A stretch of 64,000 nucleotides of DNA, from assembly GCA_030685235.1 (NCBI GenBank), contig MU839094.1:124001-188000 (forward strand). The letters are read 5' to 3'. Below the pieces are notes generated by a model, which saw nothing but the letters and a program-made list of their open reading frames with translations, ran no database searches and was not told the DNA's origin. The stretch is from Copromyces sp. CBS 386.78 (Eukaryota > Ascomycota > Sordariomycetes > Sordariales > Sordariaceae). Below, one piece after another: positions 37,201 to 48,146 of this stretch. The translations under genes and the position numbers were made by a program. Position 1 is the stretch's first letter; each line of letters opens with the position of its first letter.

Positions 37201-38027
37201 GACAGCGGGGGCGTTGTTGGCGTTGAGCAACTGAACGGTGTACTCCATGAAGGTCGGCCATCGCTCGGGAAAGTCGAAGTGCAAGATGCGCTGTAGAATA
37301 GGGACCAGCTGGTGGCGGACCAGAGTCTCGGAGCTTGCGAGAATGGGCAATAACCGGTTGCGGAAGCGTTCCTTGGCATCTTCGTCCAAAACAGCCTCTT
37401 GAGGGTAATCGTCGGAGCGCTGCCAGGCGCGGTTGACTCGGTTCTTAAGGTAGATAACGGCTAGAGAGAGGTGAGCGCTTGCACCAAGTGTAGTGGGTTA
37501 TAAGAGGCCGTGTAGGGAAGCGAACTGGCAAGCCATACTTGAAAGTTTCAGGTTCACATCCTGCTCTGTCTGGAGGAGGTCCAAGAGGACATCGGTGAAA
37601 CCAACTTGTTGCTCGGCCTGCAGTGAAGACTTGATGTCAGCGGCGCTCCTGTTGTCCGTAGTCTCATGTCCATGTGGAAGCGGGGTGGTGATCGGAAGTC
37701 GAGGGTGTGCTGGTGAAATGGATATTGGGCGCGAACGGCTGGGTGGGAGAAGCACACGGCCACGATGACGGCTACGGGGTGTTGCTATGTTGGACGGCGT
37801 TGTTGTGTCATGGAACGACAAACTCGGGCTCGTAGTCGGACTGGGGCTGATCGCACTGAAGGGCCGGAGTCTTTCGAGGTGGTCGGACGGCGACTTGGAC
37901 GGGGTTTGATGATGATGGAGGGCGGCTACACACGCACCTGCTTAAGCTGGAGTTCAGCCCTCCGACGAACGTCGGCATCGGCGTCGAGGGTCGCGACGAT
38001 GCAACTTCGAATGGCGTTCGCATCCAT
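34207..38027 (-). CDS. SXM1: Importin-7/8 type karyopherin (Sxm1/Nmd5 family)
   Basis: A nuclear transport receptor of the importin-beta superfamily; yeast Sxm1 and Nmd5 and animal IPO7/IPO8 carry proteins, including ribosomal ones, into the nucleus with Ran. Seven exons give 1052 residues, the usual length: 37938-38027, 37539-37617, 36994-37460, 36747-36931, 34630-36676, 34423-34546 and 34207-34373. Phases agree at every junction. The N-terminus MDANAIRSCIVATLDADADV and the importin-beta N-domain stretch with STVIYLKNRVNRAW are characteristic, as is WWKAKKWAYFNLNRLYIRYGNP. An acidic loop lies at about 905-956, and the end matches the family (DPYSIFK...QAEQPQYYAGL). Intron 1 (320 nt) is long. 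The last acceptor (34374) was chosen by phase and is the least certain boundary. A 545-codon open frame on the opposite strand is a codon-bias shadow. Confidence 0.95.
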
Positions 38028-38637
38028 CTTGAGGTGACTTCGTTGACGGTCAAATTCTGGCGGACTCTCGCATCAACACGGACACACCTATCCGGGGAGG
38101 GCGAGTGCGTAGATGGGGGGGAGGGTGGTGGTGGCAGGCAACAAAATCCCAAAACAAAAAGCCGGAGACGGGGTTGAAGTTGTTGCGGTTGAGGGGCGTG
38201 CACAGTCTTGCCAAACTAGCGTAAAAAAAATTTGGGCCACAAGCTGGTCCCTCGTGGTATCGCTGCTACTGGAGACGCTTTGTACCTGCTACCTTTTTGG
38301 CTGGCGAAAGATGACGAATCGGCTGCGGTGAAAATCGCAAATGGGCGGGGCATTATCAGCACGCTTTCCGGCGGGGGTTATAGGAGACAGAGGCATCGGG
38401 GTTAATGCTGTGCCGAACATTTCACTGGCTCCTACATAAAACACACGCCTCTTCCAGACGCATCAGGGGCAAAAGAGCATCACGTCGGCCAACCTGCAAC
38501 CTCTATGTAAACAACCAGAGCACGGGCATAACTCGACCAGTGATGGAAGTGTTGTCTGTGCGGGTTGTCAATCACGGGTTTGTCAACCGCTGCGGTGGAG
38601 GGCCTCTGGGCCAGGAACAAACTCCATAAAAAACGGG
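38028..38637. other. Upstream region of the importin gene
   Basis: Presumed promoter and 5' untranslated region of the minus-strand importin gene. No clear TATA box seen; no gene recognised. Confidence 0.4.
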
Positions 38638-38844
38638 ATGGAAGCCAGGGACGTCAGCTTGGTCTTTTTAGTGGCTTCTACGCTAATAGGAACCTGCCTG
38701 GCTCACAAGTTTCACGCTGGTTGTCAGACCAGGAGGGGCCTCATTGCTCAACCTGGCTTTGGGTCCTGCTTTGGAGTCCAGGGGTCGTCCTGCGGAGGGA
38801 ATCCTTTGAGGTTGATGGGATTTAGCCTCGTGGAGTCGTGTTAA
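38638..38844 (+). CDS. Candidate small secreted cysteine-containing protein
   Basis: An ATG-led frame of 68 residues. Residues 1-22 look like a signal peptide: a charged start (MEARD), a hydrophobic core (VSLVFLVASTLIGTCLA) and an Ala before the likely cleavage site. The mature part of 46 residues has four cysteines (29, 44, 52 and the last residue, 68) and is rich in Gly and Ser. Small secreted proteins of this build are common in filamentous fungi, and some act as effectors. Nothing here shows a function. The frame is short, without introns, and overlaps another open frame, so chance is a real alternative. Confidence 0.33.
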   Translation: MEARDVSLVFLVASTLIGTCLAHKFHAGCQTRRGLIAQPGFGSCFGVQGSSCGGNPLRLMGFSLVESC

Positions 38845-41800
38845 GTCTTTTTCTTTTTCCTGAGGTAAAAGTGCCGGTACGGAAGGATGAAAGAATCCGT
38901 TCGTTACGACTGATTGTATACTCCAGATAATAGGGCATTAGCAGGAATCCTTGTACACTGCCGTGGCCATGATAGTCCTGGACCTTCACCAGCCTTTTAT
39001 TTGTGTTGGCCAGGCAGAAGGAAGGTCGTGCCTGACAATGAAGCTATCATGGGCGTTCATTTCGCCAAACGCTACAAGATTTTGACGCCCCACTATAAAC
39101 CCACTTGTACTAACGAACCCACCTTGTGTCTCGAAATCCCATGTCCACGCCTTGTCTACACCCAAGTTGATGCTCCCTGTGTGAGCTTTGTTTCGCGTTA
39201 TGAGAGAGGTCGGGAAAGAGTAACCAACTCCCAGGGTCCGTCTGCTTAGCAGGTCGGTCACCAGGGCCAACCCCAGCTTTACGACGGGAGCGCGAACGAC
39301 TGTTGATGACGAGGGCACGTTTAGGCACAGCTGAGGCGCTGGACCAAGGCCATGCCGCCATGCAAAGGCTCAAGTGCCGTTTTCTGGGCATATGCGGTAC
39401 CTCAATGGACAGATAGATAGGTCCACCTGCACCTCCTCTGCCTTCTAGAGATTCTTGACATCGACAGGAACACAAACATCGATGACCGAATATACTCAAG
39501 TACAGGAACAGGCATATCTACCTGTACTATAAGACCTTCCGACGGGTGCGATGCTTGTATCCTGGGCCGGTCATGGCAAGCCAAAGTACCTTATACCAAA
39601 CGCGTGTATATGTACATAGTAGGTAGGTAGGTAGTTAGCGTTTTCGCCCTACCGTCATCAACTATTCCCCACGCGCGAGCCATGCGTGCCGTGGTCTTCC
39701 ATGCTAGGTAGTTGCTACCAAACTGAGCCACCCTCGCCATTAGTTAGCACAACGAAGTCAAGACACTTTACAACACCAGCGACTATGAATGCTGTATCAT
39801 CGCAATGAAATCCCCGTTCAAGGGACCTCATACTATCAACAACAAGGAATGCAAGATAAACCCCAGTCTCGCAGTCTCACCCACTCCTTGCCAGCTGCCG
39901 CCGCAACCTAAGCAGCAAAAGCCATGCCGCACAAGCGGTGACCACTAACCGGAGGTAATAAACCGACCCATTCACCAACCACCCCGTCATCTCACTCCCT
40001 ATTCTTCCTCCCTTTCCACGCCTCTTGGACGTGATTGGCGCTCTTACAAATCGATTCTCGCTCGACTCTGGTAACATATGATTGCACTTTGAATCATCTT
40101 GGGAAGACGTCGATATCATCATGGCGACGGATGACTGGCGTACATAAAGAAGCAAGACGTTGAGCCTCATAACGCGTACCTACATTTTAGTGCTTGATTA
40201 CCTACAGACTCACAGTCTCGCCTAATAGGGACAGCAAAAACACGTCCAGGGTATTCAAGTCACGCAGTCAGGGCCCCAGGGGTGCTTTCTTGCTGCACGC
40301 TATCGCATCGTACAGTATAAACAGAAAAACAGAAAAGCATTACACTACACTACCCAAGGTGGAAAATGCTGTGCTTGCCTGCGTCTGAATGGCTCCATGC
40401 AAACCCCAGTTACGTGTAGAAGCAAAAAGAACCGGAATAAGGTACTTGCACGTTTTCATTTTCCCCTGCGTCTTCCCAACCGCCTTTATTTTGGCAAGGG
40501 AGTCCACCAGCCAAGTCTCTCAAGACTAGCGATCGGCGAGGAGAGCAGCACGGACACCGAGCGGACTCCGTGCTTTCCATTATATACCGTGTTTACATTG
40601 AAAAGGGGAACAGCAAGACAATCGTAAGACCCTTATTTGATTGTACCTCTCAACGAAACAAGCTCCAAAGCTCTATGCCCTAGACTTAGACTCGGTAAAC
40701 CAAAGCCGTGCCCATGTGCCCCTCGGTCAGTCCTTCTTCCCTTCCCAATGCCGAGCCCATAACGGCTGGATTATCATACAGCAGATACACGTGACCTAAG
40801 ACCTCCCATAACAACTCATTATGAAACCGGTAACTCCGAGCGATATGCAAAATACAAAAAAGAGGCCTGAAGTCTCTGAAGAAGTCCTCCCATTGAATCT
40901 GTGCGTTAAGGTTGTCAGTTAGCTCGGATTCACCTTCCGAGAGAGGACGGCAACCAGTAGCTGTCGGATGAATACGAATGAAATGAGAGGAAGAAAATGC
41001 TTGACTAACAGATACCATTCCTTGGAAAGCCCAATCTCAAGTGTGAAACCATGTATTCCAGGATTCATCGCGCTGGAAATGACTTTTGACAGCAGTCGGC
41101 CCGGGCTGCTCAAGTTGTCATGATGATGATGATGGTCCAGTGGCAATGATGTTAACAAGCACTCCAGCTGGTAGCAAACGAAGAACCTGCATGAAATCCC
41201 GAATGGCGCTTTTGCCCAGAATCAAAATTGCCCGTGAAGGCTCCTGGGGACATGGACAAGTTACCGTAGTGCCGACGGAAGAATTAGACTGAAAGTTGGC
41301 GACTGCCGCAGAAAGATGGACATGGCCATGTCCATTGGTTTAAACTTGCGGATCCTTTCCGACTGATGTCCGATCCAAGTATTGCGAGTTGTGCAGCGCA
41401 CGAGGTTGAATGCTGGCCTCCTGGAATCAAACAGAACGGAAAGAAATAGCTGCCATCGAGCTATTTACGCGGACATGTCGAACTCCATTGGGGTTTTCGA
41501 GTGGGGAAAACACCATATGGGCATATAGCTGGTCCCTTGTCATGTGCACTTGTTGGCAGAATTTCATTGACGGCCCACCCCCGGTTCTTTGGTGATATTT
41601 GGTCGACAGACTTCCGCGTGGCTGGAATAGAGTAACCCGTCCCGGAGAATGCAAAGTCCGCGTTGCACCTTACCATGGTTGATGTTTGATAATTGTATGT
41701 TCGTCAGGGGCGTCTCAATGGACAACCCGAGGTCCAAAGACATGCCATCAAGGCGCCTCAGAGTATGAGGCCGACCATTTCAGCAAGCCAAAAGCAAAAC

Positions 41801-42988
41801 CCAGTCCAGGAAATCCACGGAAAAAGTCGGGCCAATACCGGGAAGACCATTCCGGGGGAGATCAGTGGCAGTTCCGGGGCGAGCTTGGGTGACATGGCTC
41901 GAATGAAAACCAGAAAGATCCGTTGTGTGCGGCCAATTATGGTTGATCCAGGCGGGAGTTCCAGTAAACAGTGAAAAGAAGAACCTTGTTTCCTTGATTC
42001 AGCCTGTGTCCGGTCAGTTATTTCGAAAACGAAACATGGGGTTGTCCAGATCATGGAGTGCAAGCCGTTGTTGGAAATTGGAGTACCGTATTGCGGTCCG
42101 AGGGGTCAATGATATATACACTCTTCCAGAGGCTTTACTCACCTTGCTGTCCGTCCATGGCTTAGATCTTCCGGTCGGTGAAGAGGGCGAATCCGTTTTC
42201 AGGACTCGGGAGATTGTCAGCAATGGAAGACTCCTGATCCCGGGGGTGGAATGGTTTCAAGGTTAGACGCAAACACGCCTCGAGAGGCGGGCGAGGACGT
42301 TACCCAAGAGCCATTCCGGACAGCAAGGAGAGGAAAGGCCGTTATTCACTACACACAAAGACGCCAGAACCTCGAGTCGCTCTTCTTTTTTCCCAAATCC
42401 AGTGAAGTTTCCCGGTCCGTGGTATAATGCGTCTCTCCATACTAGTCTCTCAGAACGAGAACCAAAAAAGGAAAATGGAAAAAAAGGAAATCAAACAACC
42501 CGAAACATTAATCGAAAAGAAAACTCGAAGACGGCACCACCATCCAATGCGGCAGCTGTCTGCAAGGTGCTGGCTGGAATCCGGATTGTTTCGTAAGCAC
42601 CAGAAAATCCGTGTTCTGGTAAAACCAAGGACAGAAATGTCGATAAACCAGGTAATCCAGGGATGCAAATACCGTGAGAGAATGGTTGTTGCTGTATCGG
42701 AGCCGAGCCGCCGGAGCAGAGTCATAATCCAAACTTCCAGAGATGCAACTTGCAGCTCTCAAGGTTTCCGCGCACCTCGTTATTGTCCTGGGTCTATCCG
42801 TGGATCAGATCATTATCAGGCCGAAAGTAAGCGGGATCCTGGTATGAGACAATGAAACAGAAATGATAGAGAACTCCGGGTTCCGAGGTATTAGCAAAGC
42901 ATTAATAACAGCCCACAAGACCTCCGACGTCTTGCGACGGGCAAGTCTAGGGCAGTCAAAGTCAAAAAGACCTGCGTGTCGCTAGCTA
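38845..42988. other. Long intergenic region
   Basis: About 4.1 kb without a defensible gene. Short frames on both strands lack domains and introns. Features seen: a TAGG-type microsatellite near 39.62 kb, an ATG-type trinucleotide run near 41.12 kb and a perfect 20-bp palindrome at 41316-41335. The right end should include the 3' untranslated region of the next minus-strand gene. Confidence 0.5.
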
Positions 42989-44490
42989 TTAGCGGTGTTG
43001 CCGATGCCTGGCACGATCTCTGTCGTCACGTTCCTGCTCCGGGCGGCGGTTGCGATGTTGATCCCGTTCTCGTTCCCTGGGCTCTGAGTCGCGACCGGGA
43101 CTTCGGCGCGGGGCAGGTGACGGCCCGCTGCCCGCCATCTGGGCCGGTGTACTACTGTTTGACGTGGGGACCTGAGGAATGACAGGAGCCTGGTGGTTAT
43201 CAAACGGGGGCTCTGGGATGTGACCATACCCTTGCCGTGTTGGCGTTGGACCTGCGGGGGAGCCTAGATTATCAGATGAAGCCTGCGCTGGGTTCGTTGT
43301 TGCCACATTGTACGCACCACCACGGCCATATAGAGGATCGGCAGAGTAAGCCTGAGTGGCTGAACTTCCGGGAAGTGGAGCACCATAGTACTGATCCGGG
43401 GCAGGTGGGTAACCAGGAGCGCCGTTGGTGGGAGCATACATTGTCCTGACCGGGGCAGCAGAAGAGACCGCAAGGTGAGGCGCCATCCTTGGGGGTTCCG
43501 ACGTCACATAGTTCGGCTGTGTCCGGTAATCTGAGCCCATCACGTAGGAAGCTTCCTGTCCAACTTGTCCATAGCCGCCAGCCGGCATAGGAGGAGGGGC
43601 CGCCATGCCCGGGTATCTGTCTCCGGTGTTGGGAGGTCCGGGCGAGTACTGAGGAGCAGGAGGGTTGGTCGGGTACGGAGGGTATGCCTGAGGAGGATAC
43701 TGTGCTGGAATACCGGCGGCCTGGGGTGTATACGAAACGGGCGGATAAGCAGGAGGACCTGGCTGGGGCGGCCCTGGGTACGCATTCTGCGGAGGATAAA
43801 CCGGGTTCTTGGGAGCGCTGGGCTGTGGGGGATAGTCAACATCCATGGCATTGTCCCTGGCGTAGGCATCGTAGTGTTCCTGTTCCCGTTGGCGGTTTTT
43901 CCAAGTGCTGTAATCAGAGGACCCGCGGTTCTGCTCGCGCTGGCCTGTGGGCGAGTTAGAGCTTCTCACAAACGTTGAGCCATTGTGCTGGCTAGAGTGT
44001 ATTGTACCTCCAGTGCCACCACCTGACCTGGACGCAGCACGTCTCTCTTGCTCCCATCGAGCGGAGTCTGCCTTGAGGTCTTGAATCATCGCCTGCAGAG
44101 CCACCTTGTTTAGCATCAAGACTTTGGTAGCGCGCAAGCATGTGCGCGAGCTGACTGCGAGGACTCACCGATGTCAAATTGCGATAAGCGGTGATGAAGT
44201 AGCCTTGGGTCACACGGCCGTCTGGTGACTATGAGGCGAGCAGCTGTAAGCGACTGTCCCTCACGATACCACGCTCAAGTGGATGAGGCGGAAGAGGAAA
44301 GAAATTCTCGGTCGAAGGGGCGTACCTCGTAGGTTCCAGGGCGTACAAGTGCATCGTTTCCGAGATACCTGCAGATGTCGGAGGTGATGACTTCGCGGTC
44401 GATACCGTCGCGAGGCACGAAGTATTCGTTCTGGCGCGCAGTCGAGGGCTGAGGGGCCTGAGCTGGCCTGTTGCCAGGTCTTGCCGCCAT
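42989..44490 (-). CDS. Conserved-looking fungal proline-rich protein of unknown function
   Basis: Three exons (44326-44490, 44169-44228, 42989-44092) give 442 residues, with GT-AG introns of 97 and 76 nt and consistent phases. I placed the second intron's acceptor at CTGCAG (44093), so the join reads YRNLTSAMIQDLKADSARWE, which fits related fungal proteins as I remember them. Residues about 21-75 (NEYFVPRDGIDREVITSDICRYLGNDALVRPGTY and onward) look like a compact conserved domain. About 100-320 is rich in Pro, Tyr, Gln and Gly (low complexity). About 340-442 is charged with Arg-Glu and Arg-Asp runs, as in RNA- or nucleus-associated proteins. No catalytic motif or signal peptide is visible. 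I do not know its function. Confidence 0.88.
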
Positions 44491-47400
44491 GTTGATTGCG
44501 GAAAGGGCGTAGTGGTCCGAAGGAACAAAACAATGAGGACGGTTGTAGATCAAGAAAACCAGCAACCGGAACGGCGTTCTGGACAAGAGGTATGGAGGTG
44601 AGGTGAGAAAAAAGATGTAGCAAGTGGATGACCGATGATGGGACAGCAGGCAGGGGGGAAAGACTCCGAATTTTGGGAAGAAGGGATGAACGAGGAAAGA
44701 GGGGAGGCCGGGAAGAAATGGACGCCTGGCTGTGTTTAGGTTGTGCCAAAGTGGGCCGCCGTGGTCGTGGGTGGGATGGAAGAACTGAGGCACTCCTGGC
44801 AACCTGGCTGGGCCTGGCAGCGGTACGTACTTCTAGCAGGTACCCTCAACCCTGCCTCTGGGCTGGATGCTAGAGCCCAGGTAACCGGAGAACAACCTGT
44901 GGACAGCCCAGGCGAGATAAAAGACAGGAAAAATGGGTGAGTGAAGGTGACCAGACTGGCCGGCTTACACTGCAAATCGGCGCTGAGCTTGACAGCCGGC
45001 CTGCGACGGCAACACGACCGACTTTCTGCTGGGCCTCTTATACGTACCGGTAGTCTGGTATATCGTACGCTGGAGAGAGTGTCCGCCCCCCGGTCACCTC
45101 GTCCTATGTATGTAACACGTTGGGCAGGCAGTTAGACAAGGCTAGTACCTACCTAAGCTACGCTACCCAGACAGCCAGCAGGCACGACCTTTCTGTAAGG
45201 ACACTGCTGCTCCGCGGTCTGTACCCGAGTTTTGTGCTTGCTGCTTGCTTGCTGGTGCAAATGCGATGCGAACCCAGGCATCGGGTCCTCTCCTGCGTCT
45301 CTCGGCGTCTCGCTCGTCGACAGCGAGAACGAATTCGGAATGGAGAATGGGGAATGGAGGGTGACACTAGGCCGAACTCTGATGGAGAATGGGGCACGGA
45401 ATCCGCAGGGCATCCGCAGAGCATCCGCAGGGCAGCAAGGGCATCTGCTGACAACGAGCACGAGCAGCAGGAACATGAGCCAAACGAGAAGCTGACTGAC
45501 ACCAACCGGATCGGCCAGAATACGGAATGCCTTGCAGATGGGATGGGGGTGACAGCAACCTCAATTCCAGAGTGAGGGGCTTGAGAAGGTCGGGAGGCAG
45601 CACCAGAAGGTCCTACTGCCAGGGTTGGTTTTCTGGATCCATGGCGGTAGGGACCCCGTGTCTGCCAATGGGAGCGCGTTGCGCTAATGTATCGTTGAAC
45701 CTATAGTCGCCACAGGAGGGCGGCCTAAAACAACGACGAATGCTGAATGGTGAATGTCGGCTTGGGATGGATGGCAGCCATACTCAGCCGAGTCAACTTT
45801 TACAACTGTGGCCACGCACAGCCGAGCATAGCAGGCTTGATAGAAAAGCAGTTTGCGCACTTGAACAACCAGTGGAACGATATGCCACAGCTTATCTTAT
45901 AGTACCCGTGTCCTCCCTTTTGCCATGTTTCTCTCCTTTTCCCTCACCGGCCAGGACGGCCTAGGGAGAAAGGCGTGGGAGACTTTGGTTGGCTCTAGGG
46001 CCCCGAGGTGGACTGCTGCCTTTAGGGGCTGCAACAAGCGAAAGAGGCAGTGACTGCCAACCACTGAAAAGCGACTCGAGATAGCCCAAGGACAGGGGGA
46101 GGACGGATGGAGCAATGGACGAAGCCATTGCTGATGGAAGACACAAAGGCGTACAGGCTTAGGAGAAATGGGGAAAAAATGTGCGGTGTAAAGATTAGCA
46201 AGCGTTGGGTTGTGAGCCTGTGGAGTGGCATGCTCAGAATCGCTTCAGGTCGAATCGCATTTTTCCATTGCGACAGGTGATAATGAAGTCGCTGGCATGA
46301 TATACATAGGTGAGAAAAAGGTGCACTTGGTAGCTAGGAGCGAACCTGCCATACTCGTGTGCTTTTACGCCTGGAGGATCATTTGGGTCTCAATTATCGG
46401 CCTTCTAGACTGGTGCCAACTGCCAAGTTGTGCAAACAGTCAGAGGTCGGATATGGTGATGAGGCTGGTGTTGTTTGTAGACTCTTCCATTCTGAGGACT
46501 CTATTGGCTGTGGGGGCTGTTGTGGAAACGCCAAAATCGCACGCGGAGGGGTGGGTGCCAATTAATCAACCGCACGGCGCCAACCTTGGGTGGTAACTCG
46601 TACCAATCACTGAAAGAAACGGCCACGGAGCGCTGCCGACACCGTACTGTGCAAGTTTTCCAGCCGTTGAGGTGAACGCAAGGAAAACCGCTGTTTTGGT
46701 TTTTGGTAGTGGATATTCGGTGACCCATTTGGGCGTCAAGGGCGCAAAATCTTCTGAGATAGGCCCGGTGCGCAAAGATAGCTGAATGCGGGGACAATGA
46801 AGGCCTGACTTCAGAATCAAGGTAAAGGTCATTCGTTGAAAAATCATCCCACAGATGTTGATGTCATTCGGAGACACTTCAGATTTATACACGAAAAACA
46901 AGACGGCTTCAAATGTCTACTCTACAGTGGTGCCATGAGGTGGTCTACGGAATGGTCTTCGCACAAGAAATCATCTTGAGCGTCCCGACATGGTTTCTTG
47001 ATGGGTCGCCGCCGTCGCATGTGGGATGTGCCGAGTATGACTTACCGAATCAGGCCCCATGCCGTCGTCGCTTCTTCCACGCGGGCTAAAATGCGTTGAA
47101 GACAGATTGAGCTAGTAAAGAGCTGCGTCAGGATACTTTCTAGTAGGCTTCCTGATGGAGACGCAATGGGGAGCAATGAGGTCTGGGAACGGGCGGGTTC
47201 TGGCAACAATCGGGTATCAATGCGTCTGGGAGTCTGGAAGCCCAACCTCTCTGCAACGCCGCAAACTGCCGCATGAGATGGGGTCCCCCCGCAGCCAATC
47301 AGCTTCGTCCGAGATTTTGGGGGTGGTGAGGGTGTAAGCTCGACGACAAGGCGACCGTTTGGCTCTGAGCACGCTCATTGCCCCGAGTTATCATGACCGA

Positions 47401-48146
47401 ATTGACTTTTTCCTTCCCACATCGGCAAGCAACCTCAGTGCAGAACATGCTCCTGCGTCGTATTTCCATTCTGGTGTACCAAACAAAGGGACACATGCCG
47501 TCTCCGCCAGTTTGTCAGACAGGAACCCCCATCATGACGAGTATCCGACCGCCAGTTCAGAGACAGACATTGACGACACCTTTGCCTGTTTGTCTTCAAT
47601 CCCACAATCGATAAGACTTCCAAGGCTGCCAGTGACCTGTCAGGAAATTGAGCGGCAACTTTCACGAGCTGAACTCATTGCACGCAGATTGGACTTCCAT
47701 CTTCCCGGGGGCGTTTCAACAATCCAAGGAGCGTGATAGCCTCCTCGTGGAACTCGGCTGCCATGTAACGAGAAAATGTGCTTCACGAGATATGCGGAAG
47801 CGGGACTGCCGACCCGTTACCCTCCATTGAGTGCCAGAAGAGAATCGTGGATCTGACCAAGCATTGATTGGTTTGTCCCTGGGATCTCAGTCACCGCCAT
47901 AACGCAGGCTTTGATGAGATGTCGTAGTCAATCTCGTCGCGCAGCTGGAGACGAACACCTGCAGCGAATTTGAAGAGCGAACCGTCCTCCACAAAGACCG
48001 CATGTGCAAACTTGAATAGCTCGGTCAAGGGCACCTTTTGATATCAGACGTGGTGTTGTGGATTCATGCATCGAATTCTCCACATGTGCGCTCATGTCGC
48101 TATGCCGCTATCAGGGCGCCGTGTCATGAAAATCGCAATAGCCTGC
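44491..48146. other. Intergenic region between the proline-rich gene and polymerase eta
   Basis: No defensible gene. It includes an 11-bp minisatellite (ATCCGCAGGGC, three units, about 45401-45433), GGAATGGAG-type words near 45.34-45.4 kb and a protein-like minus-strand fragment at 47891-48043 described among the findings. Its left end should hold the promoter of the proline-rich gene. Confidence 0.5.

Noticed and set aside
47359..47736. Plus-strand open frame of 125 codons
   Set aside because: It looks mildly protein-like but contains no ATG and no splice structure I could support.
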